DNA of 64,000 bases from Saprospiraceae bacterium (GTDB lineage: Bacteria > Bacteroidota > Bacteroidia > Chitinophagales > Saprospiraceae). The stretch is from positions 124,001 through 188,000 of the forward strand of contig JADKGI010000030.1 of assembly GCA_016722285.1 (NCBI GenBank), given 5' to 3'. Shown one piece after another: positions 17,470 through 27,268 of this stretch. The stretch's first letter is position 1; each line of letters opens with the position of its first letter. Under the pieces are notes generated by a model. It was not told the DNA's origin and made no database searches. It saw only the letters and a list, made by a program, of their open reading frames with translations. The position numbers and the translations under genes are program-made.

Positions 17470-19860
17470 TTAAGCTCCATATGGGATCCATATATTTTTT
17501 ACTTCAGAAGCATGTCTCAGGAATTCTTTTCCTTCGCTTTGAGTTTTATTCTGCCAGTCACGGTATTTTCCATAACTGACCCATGTACGTTTCAGATTTT
17601 CAGCAGAAAGCATTTCTACCATTTTACTGCCTTCAGCGGTACCAAAATACCACAATCCATCTACATCATCGTGTTTTGCGAGTTCTTTGCATAATTCTTC
17701 TTTAGCACCAGTTACTATATTGATCGTACCAGCTGGTACATCAGATGTCTCAATAATTTGATAAAAGTCAGTTGCTGACAATGGCATTGACTCAGATGGG
17801 ACAACTACGACATTATTTCCCATTGTAACGGCTGGTATGACCGTAGATATAAAACCCAGTAATGGAGACTCTTCAGGACAAACCACAGCCAGAACACCTA
17901 TTTTTTCGGGCATAGCCAAAGTCACGTTTCTAATAGTGGTATGATGAACCTGTCCATCATATTTATCAGCCCACGCTGCATAAGTAAATATCCTTTCAAT
18001 ACTTAGTCTGACTTCTTTTTGTGAATCAGATAAGGATTGATTTGTCATCTGTGTAATACGAAGTGCAAATTCTTCAGCTCTGACAGACAAGTTTTCGGCA
18101 AGATAATATAATACTTGTGCCCTGGCGTGACCTGTCATTGACCCCCAGAAATTACCTGCATGAGCAGCTTCTACCGCATTTCTGATATCTTTTCTGTTAC
18201 CTAATGGAACTTCTGAAATAACATTCCCAAAATTATCTTTAACAACCATACTGTTTCCACCATCCGGTCTTGTCTGTTTACCTCCTATGTATAGTTTTGG
18301 TGTACGGTCAATAGAAGAAAAAGGCTTAAGAGTACCATTAGGAGAAGTCGATTTTGATGTGGTAACTTTTATTGGTTTATCAGAAAATTCTGATTCTGAT
18401 TTGTGCTTTACATATTCAAATAAACCTTCTCGTCCCCCTTCCCTGCCAAATCCGGACTCCCTAAAACCCCCAAAGCCTGAAGCAGCATCAAATACATTGG
18501 TACAGTTAATCCATACTGTACCAGCTTTGATTTGTGGGGCTATGTCTAAGGCAAGATTTATATTTTCTGTCCAGATGCTGGCAGCCAGTCCATATCGCGT
18601 ATTGTTGGCCAGCTTCACTGCTTCGCTATGCGACCTGAAACTCATTGCTACCAGTACCGGACCAAATATTTCTTCCTGAGCTATTGAAGACGAAGGGGAC
18701 ACATCTGTAAAAAGGGTAGGTGGGTAGAAATACCCTTCAGTTGGACATGCCCAGGATGGTTGCCAGATGGTATTTCCTTCTTCCACTCCCTTTTGTACTA
18801 AATCTTCGATGACTTTAAGTTGTACAGGAGCCACAATGGCACCTATATCTATGCTTTTATCAAGTGAGTTACCAATGCGCAATGTCTCCATCCGGGCTCG
18901 AATCTTTTTATACAATCGTTCTGCTACACTCTCCTGAACCAGCAATCGCGAACCGGCGCAGCATACCTGCCCCTGATTAAACCAGATGGCATCGACTACC
19001 CCCTCCACTACACTATCCAGATCAGAATCTTCAAATACTATAAAAGGTGACTTGCCGCCTAGTTCAAGAGATATCTTTTTGCCAGATCCCGAGGTAGCCC
19101 TTCGTATGATCTTACCCACATCAGTTGAACCTGTAAAGGCTATTTTTTTAACTTTAGGGTGATTGACCAAAGCAGCCCCGGTATTACCATGTCCGGTGAC
19201 TACATTAACTACTCCAGGTGGCAATCCTACTTTTTGGCAAATATCAGCAAACAGAAGGGCAGTTAGCGAGGTGAATTCAGCAGGCTTTAGCACTACTGTA
19301 TTGCCCATGGCCAGTGCAGGTGCGATCTTCCAGGACAGCATCAGAAGCGGAAAATTCCACGGAATGATCTGCCCAACAACACCTATTTCCTGATATTCTT
19401 TCATCTCAGTATCCATCAGCTGAGCCCAGCCGGCATGGTGGTAAAAGTGCCTTGCTACCAAAGGTATGTCAATATCTCTGGTCTCCCGTATAGGCTTTCC
19501 GTTGTCCGTGGCTTCTAGAACGGCGAAGAGTCTGGAGTGTTTTTGGATTTGTCGGGCTAACGCATAAAGATATCTTGCTCTCCCATGCCCACCGATTTCC
19601 ACCCAATTTTTTAAGGCTTTTGCGGCAGAATTGACAGCAGCATCTACATCTTTTTCGTTTCCTTCTGCAATTTCTGCAAGTTTTTCTTTAGTAGATGGAT
19701 TGATGCTATCGAAATATTCTCCGGAGGCTGGTTTTGTCCAATTTCCGTCTATAAAAAGACCGAATGTACGATGATGAGCATCCAGAAATTCCATGCTCTC
19801 TTTGTTGCTTTCAGGAGCTGGACCATACTCCATAGTTTGATATATTTCTTTTACCTGCAT
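17470..19860 (-). CDS. Two-domain aldehyde dehydrogenase of the ALDH16 type
   Basis: A 796-residue protein made of two aldehyde dehydrogenase units in tandem, the length and layout of ALDH16. The first unit (about 30-490) keeps catalysis: PWNFPLLMLSWK, the GSTDVGK Rossmann loop, the general-base Glu in LELGGKSPF and the nucleophile in NQGQVCCAGSR. The second (about 520-796) retains the fold (LYIGGKQTRPDG, VVCPEESPLLGF, GTINIVTGAKEE) but lacks the catalytic Cys and Glu and is truncated. Family knowledge says the second unit is structural. The enzyme should oxidise an aldehyde with NAD; the substrate is unknown. A promoter box lies about 85 bases upstream. Confidence 0.88.
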   Translation of the reverse strand: MQVKEIYQTMEYGPAPESNKESMEFLDAHHRTFGLFIDGNWTKPASGEYFDSINPSTKEKLAEIAEGNEKDVDAAVNSAAKALKNWVEIGGHGRARYLYALARQIQKHSRLFAVLEATDNGKPIRETRDIDIPLVARHFYHHAGWAQLMDTEMKEYQEIGVVGQIIPWNFPLLMLSWKIAPALAMGNTVVLKPAEFTSLTALLFADICQKVGLPPGVVNVVTGHGNTGAALVNHPKVKKIAFTGSTDVGKIIRRATSGSGKKISLELGGKSPFIVFEDSDLDSVVEGVVDAIWFNQGQVCCAGSRLLVQESVAERLYKKIRARMETLRIGNSLDKSIDIGAIVAPVQLKVIEDLVQKGVEEGNTIWQPSWACPTEGYFYPPTLFTDVSPSSSIAQEEIFGPVLVAMSFRSHSEAVKLANNTRYGLAASIWTENINLALDIAPQIKAGTVWINCTNVFDAASGFGGFRESGFGREGGREGLFEYVKHKSESEFSDKPIKVTTSKSTSPNGTLKPFSSIDRTPKLYIGGKQTRPDGGNSMVVKDNFGNVISEVPLGNRKDIRNAVEAAHAGNFWGSMTGHARAQVLYYLAENLSVRAEEFALRITQMTNQSLSDSQKEVRLSIERIFTYAAWADKYDGQVHHTTIRNVTLAMPEKIGVLAVVCPEESPLLGFISTVIPAVTMGNNVVVVPSESMPLSATDFYQIIETSDVPAGTINIVTGAKEELCKELAKHDDVDGLWYFGTAEGSKMVEMLSAENLKRTWVSYGKYRDWQNKTQSEGKEFLRHASEVKNIWIPYGA

Positions 19861-19945
19861 ATTATTTTCTCATTGTCAAAATTAAATCACTATTGAATAA
19901 AACTAATTACATCAAATTCACATAGATAATTTGTTGATATTGCTA

Positions 19946-19953
19946 CAAAAGTA
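19946..19953 (-). promoter_or_regulatory. TAnnTTTG promoter box for the ALDH16-type gene
   Basis: The minus strand reads TACTTTTG, an exact -7 element, upstream of the ALDH start at 19860, predicting a leader of about 80 bases. Confidence 0.4.
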
Positions 19954-20034
19954 TGGAAAAAATGGAATTTTAGAGTTTAAATGTTCCATTATTCAAATTT
20001 AATGTGTTTTTAATATATCGCGCTGATAAGTCAA

Positions 20035-20057
20035 ATATTTCAGTATTTCTGAAATAT
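20035..20057. repeat. Perfect inverted repeat in an intergenic region
   Basis: ATATTTCAG and CTGAAATAT flank a 5-base spacer. It lies between the GNAT gene (ending at 20141 on minus) and the ALDH promoter region. No T-tract follows directly. It could be a weak terminator or an operator; the AT-rich composition makes chance possible. Confidence 0.3.
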
Positions 20058-20140
20058 ACTACCTGTGATTTTTTTTCATTAGGTTTAGCATGGGATACAA
20101 CAAATAAATATACACAAGCTTTTCTTCACTTTTTTTTACA

Positions 20141-20650
20141 TTACTTCCTGACAGCATACACCAACTCATCTTCATATTCACCCATTTTTATTAATGTTTT
20201 TAGAAATCTTCCTTCAAGGGCAAACCCAGCTTTCTCAAGGACTTTTTGAGATCCTACGTTACTGCCGAATGGTCGTGCATAAATTCGGTTAATATCCAGA
20301 TTTTCAAATCCGAATTTCACCATTTCTCTGATTGCTCTGGTGATGATACCTTGACCCCAATATGGTTCGGCCAGCCAATAACCCAGTTCTGCATTGTTGC
20401 GAAAGATGTCCTTCTGAGGGTGCAAGCCTATGCCGCCAGATGCTTCTCCATAGATTTCTATTGCAAATACGGATACAGGATTCCCTGATGAAACCATGGT
20501 TATAAATTTAATGGCATCGTCCGAAGAGTAGGGGTGAGGAAAGAGATCCGTTAAGTATTTCGCAATATTTAAGTTATTGGCATATTTAACAAGGCTTCCT
20601 GCATCAGTCAGTTTCCAGGGTCTCAGTTTAAATTCGATGTTTTGGTCCAT
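20141..20650 (-). CDS. GNAT family N-acetyltransferase, RimJ/RimL-like
   Basis: A 169-residue acetyltransferase: the N-terminal LRPWKLTDAGSLVKYANN, a middle beta strand ending ASGGIGLHP, the acetyl-CoA loop region ELGYWLAEPYWGQGIITRAI (motif A, with GQG as the pyrophosphate-binding turn) and the C-terminal VGSQKVLEKAGFALEGR. These match the Acetyltransf_3 branch that includes RimJ, RimL and spermidine acetyltransferases. The substrate cannot be told from sequence. The start is ATG at 20650, about 20 bases after a promoter box. Confidence 0.85.
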   Translation of the reverse strand: MDQNIEFKLRPWKLTDAGSLVKYANNLNIAKYLTDLFPHPYSSDDAIKFITMVSSGNPVSVFAIEIYGEASGGIGLHPQKDIFRNNAELGYWLAEPYWGQGIITRAIREMVKFGFENLDINRIYARPFGSNVGSQKVLEKAGFALEGRFLKTLIKMGEYEDELVYAVRK

Positions 20651-20669
20651 ATCTTAAGTTTGATGCAGG

Positions 20670-20677
20670 CAAATATA
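20670..20677 (-). promoter_or_regulatory. TAnnTTTG promoter box for the GNAT gene
   Basis: The minus strand reads TATATTTG, 19 bases from the ATG at 20650, giving a short leader. Confidence 0.5.
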
Positions 20678-20720
20678 CTCATGTATCACTTTATAAAATG
20701 GATGAATTCGTGTTTTTTTG

Positions 20721-20728
20721 TACTTTTG
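20721..20728 (+). promoter_or_regulatory. TAnnTTTG promoter box for the cystathionine beta-synthase-like gene
   Basis: TACTTTTG on the plus strand, 32 bases before the ATG at 20761. With the GNAT promoter it makes a compact divergent promoter region of about 110 bp. Confidence 0.5.
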
Positions 20729-20760
20729 CAGAATAATTATTTTATCAATAAGCATTGAAT

Positions 20761-22119
20761 ATGGATTATCGGAATAATATTCTGGAGACAATAGGAAATA
20801 CCCCCATGGTCAGGCTCAATAAAGTCATAGATGGACTTCCTTGTATGGTTTTGGGCAAGATAGAAACATTCAATCCGGGGCACTCTACTAAGGACCGTAT
20901 GGCTCTGAAAATGGTGGAAGATGCTGAAAAAAGCGGTAAAATTAAACCCGGGGGCACTTTTATTGAGTGTACCTCAGGTAATACGGGCATGGGTATTGCC
21001 CTGGCAGCAGCAGTAAAGGGTTATAAATGTATTTTTACCACCAGTGACAAACAATCCAAAGAGAAAATTGACATGCTCAAAGCAGTCGGTGCTGAAGTGA
21101 TCGTTTGCCCGACCAATGTAGAACCGGATGATCCGAGATCATACTATTCGGTAGCAGAAAAACTAAGCAAGGAAATCCCCAATTCAGCATGGCTAAATCA
21201 ATATGATAATATGTCCAACAGTCTGGCACATTATGAGACTACAGGTCCTGAAATTTGGGAGCAGACATCGGGTAAGATAACCCACTTTGTTGTGGGTGTC
21301 GGTACAGGAGGAACCGTTTCAGGAGTGGCAAAATACCTGAAAGAGCAAAACCCTGAAGTCAAAATTTGGGGAATAGACACGTATGGATCAATATTTAAAA
21401 AATATCATGAAACAGGCGTTTTTGATCGCAAAGAAATCTATCCCTACATCACAGAGGGAATAGGAGAAGATATATTACCAAAAAATGTTGATTTCAATTT
21501 AATAGATCATTTTGAAAAAGTAACGGACAAAGATGCCGCACTGGCAGCTAGAAGACTTGCAAGAGAAGAAGGTTTGTTACTCGGTTATAGTGCAGGTTCG
21601 GCACTTGCCGGTCTAATTCAAATGAAGGATCGCCTCAAACCATCGGATTTGGTAGTCATTCTGTTTCACGATCATGGCAGCCGGTACGTTGGAAAATTGT
21701 ATAATGATGACTGGATGAGAGAGCGTGGATTTTTGGATAATGAATTAAAAGTTAGAGACCTGATTATTTCTAAAAGAGATAAAAAATTTATATCAGTATC
21801 AGACATGGACACTGTAAAAAGTGTATTGAAAGTTATGAAGGATCTGGATATTTCGCAGCTTCCGATTATGAAAGGAGACGTTATAGCTGGGTCAATAACA
21901 GAAAGCAAGATTCTTGATTTTATTCTGAACAATCCATTGGAAAACAGCGAAAAACAAGTAGCAGAGATCATGGCATCACCGTTTCCAATGGTACAAGTCG
22001 ATATGGCAGTGCGGGATCTGAATAAGTATATATCAAAAAATGTACCTGCAGTAATCGTAAAGGATCTTTCAGGAGATTTAATTATTCTGACACAATATGA
22101 TATCATCCAGGCACTATAG
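20761..22119 (+). CDS. PLP-dependent cystathionine beta-synthase/cysteine synthase with CBS domain pair
   Basis: A 452-residue fold-type II PLP enzyme. The N-terminal 320 residues carry ETIGNTPMVRLNKV, the Schiff-base lysine in GHSTKDRMALK near residue 43, the substrate loop ECTSGNTGMGIALAAA and the phosphate-binding GVGTGGTVSGVAKYL. Residues about 330-452 form two CBS motifs (VSDMDTVKSVLKVMKDL, then QVAEIMASPFPMVQ). This layout is that of cystathionine beta-synthase, in which the CBS pair regulates activity, although a cysteine synthase function cannot be excluded. It has its own promoter; no methionine or cysteine pathway neighbour is present. Confidence 0.9.
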   Translation: MDYRNNILETIGNTPMVRLNKVIDGLPCMVLGKIETFNPGHSTKDRMALKMVEDAEKSGKIKPGGTFIECTSGNTGMGIALAAAVKGYKCIFTTSDKQSKEKIDMLKAVGAEVIVCPTNVEPDDPRSYYSVAEKLSKEIPNSAWLNQYDNMSNSLAHYETTGPEIWEQTSGKITHFVVGVGTGGTVSGVAKYLKEQNPEVKIWGIDTYGSIFKKYHETGVFDRKEIYPYITEGIGEDILPKNVDFNLIDHFEKVTDKDAALAARRLAREEGLLLGYSAGSALAGLIQMKDRLKPSDLVVILFHDHGSRYVGKLYNDDWMRERGFLDNELKVRDLIISKRDKKFISVSDMDTVKSVLKVMKDLDISQLPIMKGDVIAGSITESKILDFILNNPLENSEKQVAEIMASPFPMVQVDMAVRDLNKYISKNVPAVIVKDLSGDLIILTQYDIIQAL

Positions 22120-22128
22120 AATAAAAAA

Positions 22129-22153
22129 GCCGGTCAATGTTACCATTGCCGGC
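22129..22153 (-). terminator. Rho-independent terminator of the PKD-like membrane protein gene
   Basis: GC-rich inverted repeat (GCCGG-CAATG arms with one bulged T and a 4-base loop). On the minus strand the hairpin is followed directly by TTTTTT, so it terminates the minus-strand gene ending at 22186. It also separates the two convergent genes. Confidence 0.75.
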
Positions 22154-22185
22154 CGAAAAAATGGTTTTTCAAAGTTTATCCTGAG

Positions 22186-22680
22186 CTACTTCACTTTTAT
22201 TTTTTTAGTGCCTATCAGAGTCAATAAGCCAGCTTTTAGCTCTTTAAGTTCTATAGTATATTTGCCTGGTTCTGCGTAATTATACATCAGGTTTTTCTGT
22301 GTTACAATAAGTCTGACTCCATCTCCCATTTCCATAATAAAACGAGATGCTTTCTCATCGCCGATAAAGTCAAAATCGAAGTTTTTACCTGCTTTGATAT
22401 CGCCCTTAATTTTAACATATTTGTCAAATTCATTGGTACTGTAGGTATCGTCACTGCTGCCTAACAAGAGAGCCACCATGGATGAATTCGGAGTGTTATT
22501 TCCATTTGGCGAACTACTAACCTCAGAAACCAGGTTGGCACCAAATAAATATATGCTCCCTATAATACCCGTCAAAATAACAAGGCTTAATAGAAGTGGC
22601 TCAAAATGAGCAGATAAAAATTGCGAGAATTGAAATGATTTTTTGTGTAATTGAATAGGAGTGTAATGTTCTACATTCAT
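22186..22680 (-). CDS. Membrane-anchored protein with PKD-like C-terminal domain, uncharacterised
   Basis: A 164-residue protein with a short cytoplasmic N-terminus, one membrane helix (about 29-50: LLLSLVILTGIIGSIYLFGA), a Ser/Asn-rich linker and a C-terminal beta domain of about 75 residues. That part ends with MGDGVRLIVTQKNLMYNYAE followed by PGKYTIEL, the pattern of a PKD-type Ig fold (GDG...Y..PG.Y). No enzyme motif is visible. It probably displays a small binding or structural domain in the periplasm. It converges with the cystathionine beta-synthase-like gene. Confidence 0.6.
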   Translation of the reverse strand: MNVEHYTPIQLHKKSFQFSQFLSAHFEPLLLSLVILTGIIGSIYLFGANLVSEVSSSPNGNNTPNSSMVALLLGSSDDTYSTNEFDKYVKIKGDIKAGKNFDFDFIGDEKASRFIMEMGDGVRLIVTQKNLMYNYAEPGKYTIELKELKAGLLTLIGTKKIKVK

Positions 22681-23011
22681 TCTTTCGGATTTGGGTTGTT
22701 CAAAAATAATCGGTTGTTCCTTCAGGTATAATTACCTACCTTATGGAATTGTAAAGGTATATATTATTATTGAAATAAAAAATATAAAAATACTTTTATA
22801 AGTGTTTTATTACATACATAATCGTCACTAAATGAAGTATTAATATTTTTAGTTATGAAATAAGTTGATAATATGTCGTTTATATTCAGGAAAAAATAAT
22901 ATAGCAAAAAAAAAAATATTTCCAATCGCATACTTTAATTTATTTTTGACCTCCTTCCGCTGTCCATAATTGACTTGAGAGTCCAGCCATGAGATCTATA
23001 AGATAATTTCT
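22681..23011. other. Intergenic region of about 330 bp, no gene seen
   Basis: Very AT-rich spacer between divergent genes, including a run of ten or more A near 22909-22920. No ORF of coding character, no strong hairpin. It must contain the minus-strand promoter for the PKD-like gene, but no exact TAnnTTTG box was recognised there. Confidence 0.45.
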
Positions 23012-23019
23012 TACCTTTG
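23012..23019 (+). promoter_or_regulatory. TAnnTTTG promoter box for the alpha/beta hydrolase gene
   Basis: TACCTTTG on the plus strand, 13 bases before the TTG start at 23033, so the leader is only a few bases long. Confidence 0.5.
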
Positions 23020-23032
23020 GCTGGTTTTTAAA

Positions 23033-23845
23033 TTGTCAAATCGATACGATTCTAAGCCTGTGATAAAAAGTAAAATAAGGGAGTTGGCTCACAAGCTTCT
23101 GTTGCCTCGAGGGCGTCACTATAGAGCTGAGCCTGATCTGGAAATAGGGTGGTTCAAGTATTATATAAATTCAGGAAGCCGGGAAATCTGTACTCTGCAG
23201 ATTTTTCAGGAACAGGAATCTAAAGGAATAATTATACTTGCTCACCCTTATCTTTCTGTGGCTAAGAAGTTTTTTTTGATTCGCGGGCATGCTAAAATGT
23301 ATTATGATGCCGGATATGATGTGATAATATTTGATTTTAATGGATTTGGTGAAAGTCCATTTGTAGATTTTAATTATGCCTTTGATCTTAGTGTGGTTGC
23401 ATCACATATTAAGAATAGATATCCCGCAAAACGCATTTCAGGACATGGCGTTTCATTTGGTGCTTCACATACGATATCTTACTCCACACAACCAGATAAT
23501 GTATTTGACAAGATCATCATAGAAAACTGTTTGGACAGCAATCTGTCCTATTATAGGAAACGGAATCTAAAGCTTCATTGGACAATGCTTTTATTAATGA
23601 AGATTTTTCCTACCGTAAACAGGAATCACAACTATGTTGAGAGTATTTCCAAACTAAAAAATATCAGCAAGGCACTATTTATTTACAATGCTGAAGACGA
23701 TCTGACGACAATTGAAATGGGAGAAAAGTTGCTTAACGCATGTAATATATGCTCAGAAATAATTGTTTTTAAAGGTCAGCATCTAAATGCTTTTCAAGAT
23801 AACCAATTCGTTTACACAAACAAGGTTACTACATTTTTAAGATGA
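23033..23845 (+). CDS. Alpha/beta hydrolase fold protein
   Basis: A 270-residue alpha/beta hydrolase. The oxyanion region reads IILAHPYLSVAKKF near residue 67, the nucleophile elbow is GHGVSFGAS near 140 (G-x-S-x-G), the acid is probably in IYNAEDDLTT near 222 and the His in KGQHLNAF near 247, so the triad looks complete. No signal peptide. The TTG start at 23033 is chosen because it is the first codon after the predicted transcription start and no ATG lies nearby. The substrate is unknown. The last five codons with the stop are duplicated just downstream. Confidence 0.75.
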   Translation: MSNRYDSKPVIKSKIRELAHKLLLPRGRHYRAEPDLEIGWFKYYINSGSREICTLQIFQEQESKGIIILAHPYLSVAKKFFLIRGHAKMYYDAGYDVIIFDFNGFGESPFVDFNYAFDLSVVASHIKNRYPAKRISGHGVSFGASHTISYSTQPDNVFDKIIIENCLDSNLSYYRKRNLKLHWTMLLLMKIFPTVNRNHNYVESISKLKNISKALFIYNAEDDLTTIEMGEKLLNACNICSEIIVFKGQHLNAFQDNQFVYTNKVTTFLR

Positions 23846-23860
23846 ACATTTTTAAGATGA
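23831..23860 (+). repeat. Perfect tandem duplication of 15 bp at the hydrolase stop codon
   Basis: The unit ACATTTTTAAGATGA occurs twice back to back; the first copy encodes T-F-L-R-stop of the alpha/beta hydrolase, the second lies in the 3' flank. It looks like a recent slippage duplication without effect on the protein. Confidence 0.8.
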
Positions 23861-24109
23861 AGTTCTCAGGGATAAGCTTTCAAGGACTATCTTTATTTGG
23901 TTTCTTAAAGATAGCCAAGCAAGAAAATCAGAAAATTTGGATATAATTATTAATATTATTATTGCTATAATTATTAGTATTTAATATTAACTTGAACAAT
24001 AAACGCAAAATATAACTAGGGACAAGTTGTATTCTAATCTAAATTGTTTTACAGTGGTCTCATGGATTAAAAAAATATATTAAAAATATAAATATTTAAA
24101 ATATTATTT

Positions 24110-24117
24110 TACATTTG
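24110..24117 (+). promoter_or_regulatory. TAnnTTTG promoter box for the DUF1761 gene
   Basis: TACATTTG on the plus strand. The GTG at 24119 lies before the expected transcription start, so the ATG at 24140 is the better start codon. Confidence 0.5.
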
Positions 24118-24139
24118 TGTGAATCAAAACTTTTTAAAA

Positions 24140-24637
24140 ATGATATCAATAAACTGGATTGTTGTTTTAGCATCAGGACTTGTCCCTCTAGCTGTCGGGG
24201 CACTTTGGTATGGTCCTGTTTTTGGAAAAGCCTGGATGGCTGAATCCAATATGACCATGGAAAAAATGCAAGGAGCTAATATGATGAAAATCTATGGCTT
24301 GACTCTTGTTTTTGGAATTTTATTGGCAATGGCTTTGATGCCAATGGTAATTCACCAAATGGGTGTTTTTTCAGTTTTGCAAAATACTGGAATGGAAACT
24401 CCCGGAAGTGAAACTAACCTTTATTTCCAGGACTTTATTTCAAAATACGGCAACAACTTTCGTACATTCAAGCATGGAGCATTTCATGGTTTATTTGCTG
24501 GTATATTTGTATTTTTACCTGTGATGGCAACCAATGCATTATTTGAACGTAAAAGCTGGAAATACATATTGATAAATGTAGGATTTTGGGCTGTTTCCGC
24601 AATGATTATGGGTGGCATAATTTGTGCATGGGCTTGA
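24140..24637 (+). CDS. DUF1761 membrane protein
   Basis: A 165-residue protein with four predicted membrane helices. The N-terminal INWIVVLASGLVPLAVGALW followed by YGPVFGKAWMAE is the DUF1761 signature, and the C-terminal part has KHGAFHGLFAGIFVFLPVMA. No function is established for the family. The start is set at ATG 24140 by the promoter box at 24110; an in-frame GTG at 24119 would lie in untranscribed DNA. A strong terminator follows. Confidence 0.82.
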   Translation: MISINWIVVLASGLVPLAVGALWYGPVFGKAWMAESNMTMEKMQGANMMKIYGLTLVFGILLAMALMPMVIHQMGVFSVLQNTGMETPGSETNLYFQDFISKYGNNFRTFKHGAFHGLFAGIFVFLPVMATNALFERKSWKYILINVGFWAVSAMIMGGIICAWA

Positions 24638-24673
24638 TAAGCCGTTAATAAAAAAAAATATTTATTTATTGTA

Positions 24674-24723
24674 GTGTAATTATTTTTAGCATCGATGGCT
24701 ATAAATGATTACACTTTTTTTTT
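24674..24723 (+). terminator. Strong rho-independent terminator after the DUF1761 gene
   Basis: Long hairpin with arms GTGTAAT..ATTT..TAGC and GCTA..AAAT..ATTACAC around a 7-base loop, followed by a nine-T tract. It ends just 13 bases before the TTG proposed as the start of the next gene, so it could also act as an attenuator for that gene. Confidence 0.8.
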
Positions 24724-24735
24724 AGAATAAAAAGA

Positions 24736-25983
<1,248 letters not shown>

Positions 25984-26033
25984 CCATTTATGTAAGTAAT
26001 AATAAGTTTTCTTTTTTCTCCTTTGAAAATCAA

Positions 26034-26054
26034 CTAATTTACCCGGTAAATTAG
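26034..26054. repeat. Perfect 10-bp inverted repeat between convergent genes
   Basis: CTAATTTACC and GGTAAATTAG separated by one base, overlapping the stop codon of the EamA transporter gene. As RNA it gives a shorter stem with a C/G-rich loop. No long T-tract follows on either strand, so a terminator role is only possible. Confidence 0.4.
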
Positions 26055-27046
26055 CTGGAATCTGATAATTCGAGTTGCTTTTTTTTATAACTGGAATTGA
26101 TCATATATATTCCCAGGAGAGTAATTATACACCCTGTGATTATAATAGGATTAAGAGATTCGTTAAGAATAAACCATCCTGAAACCAATGCTACTATTGG
26201 GTTTATATAGGCATAAATGGATGTCTGCTCAGTAGGCAAGTGTTGCAATGCATACAAATAACATATAAATCCGATTAAAGAGCCGAAAATAACAAGATAG
26301 AATATGGCAAACCAGGTTATCGAGGGAATTTCTGTGACTGGAGTATAGGCTGGATCAAATGATGAAATAAATGATAACACCGTCCCAGCTATAAACATCT
26401 GAAATCCAAGTCCGAAATATGGATTAAATACTTTAGCATATTTTTTTGTGTAAATGGTCCCAAAAGCCCATGTCCAGGTAGCAATAAGGGATAACGAAAT
26501 TCCAAATCGAAAATCTTCATTTACGAAGTCAGGTAGATGGTCATAAAAGATGACACAGATCCCGGTGAACCCAGTTAAAAGGCCAATGAGGGCTTTTCTG
26601 GGGGGCAACACTTTATCTGTAAATAATCCGATCAGGACTATCCACAATGGAAAAATAGCTCCGATGATTGATCCTAATCCGGCAGAAATATATTTCACTC
26701 CCCAGGTACTTAGTCCGTTGCTCATCATAAAATTCAGAAAAGATAAAACAATAAGTGGAATAAAATCCTGTCTGGAAGGTAAGGGATATCTTTTTATTAT
26801 AAAATATAACAAATACACACTTCCGCCAATCATTTGGCGCAAACCTGCCATCTGTAATGCTGAAATATACTTTACTCCCTGTTTTGAAACCACCCATGTA
26901 GTACCCCAAACAATACAAATGACAGCCAGTGCTAACAAAGCCAGAAAATCAGGTCCTTGTTTCTTTAAATTTTTGGGTGTCAGCATCACCAAGCCATTTA
27001 TTGTGTCGGTGATGATCCATTGCCTGATTTTCCTGATCTTACTCAA
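26051..27046 (-). CDS. EamA/DMT-superfamily transporter (RhaT/YdcZ-like)
   Basis: A 331-residue inner membrane protein with ten predicted helices as two EamA repeats: CIVWGTTWVVSKQGVKYISA near residue 42 in the first, and AFGTIYTKKYAKVFNP with QTSIYAYINPIVALVSGWFI in the second. DMT exporters move amino acids, nucleosides or other small metabolites; the substrate cannot be read from sequence. The first 30 residues precede the first helix and are longer than usual, so the start (TTG at 27046) is uncertain; the promoter box at 27064 nevertheless sits well for it. Confidence 0.82.
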   Translation of the reverse strand: MSKIRKIRQWIITDTINGLVMLTPKNLKKQGPDFLALLALAVICIVWGTTWVVSKQGVKYISALQMAGLRQMIGGSVYLLYFIIKRYPLPSRQDFIPLIVLSFLNFMMSNGLSTWGVKYISAGLGSIIGAIFPLWIVLIGLFTDKVLPPRKALIGLLTGFTGICVIFYDHLPDFVNEDFRFGISLSLIATWTWAFGTIYTKKYAKVFNPYFGLGFQMFIAGTVLSFISSFDPAYTPVTEIPSITWFAIFYLVIFGSLIGFICYLYALQHLPTEQTSIYAYINPIVALVSGWFILNESLNPIIITGCIITLLGIYMINSSYKKKQLELSDSS

Positions 27047-27063
27047 AAGTGAAAATTATGGGC

Positions 27064-27071
27064 CAAAGGTA
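27064..27071 (-). promoter_or_regulatory. TAnnTTTG promoter box for the EamA transporter gene
   Basis: The minus strand reads TACCTTTG, 17 bases from the TTG start at 27046, consistent with that start and a very short leader. Confidence 0.45.
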
Positions 27072-27268
27072 GTGTTTTGGATTTTTTTCATCAAAGCTTT
27101 TTTAACATCAAATAATGAATAGTTAAATATTTTTTTAGTTGGTAATAGGAATTCAATAGACTTTAAAATATTATATGGTTAGGACAGATTTAGGCGCAAT
27201 ATTCCTAATTTCGTACTAAATTGGAGTCGGATAAATAACTTTATCTATTTTTATGATAAATTACTTTT

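Noticed and set aside
20035..20057. Inverted repeat as a terminator or operator
   Set aside because: No T-tract directly follows and the AT-rich arms could arise by chance; kept only as a low-confidence repeat.
20004..20249. Plus-strand frame overlapping the GNAT gene region
   Set aside because: Opposite to a well-supported gene and of non-coding composition; a shadow frame.
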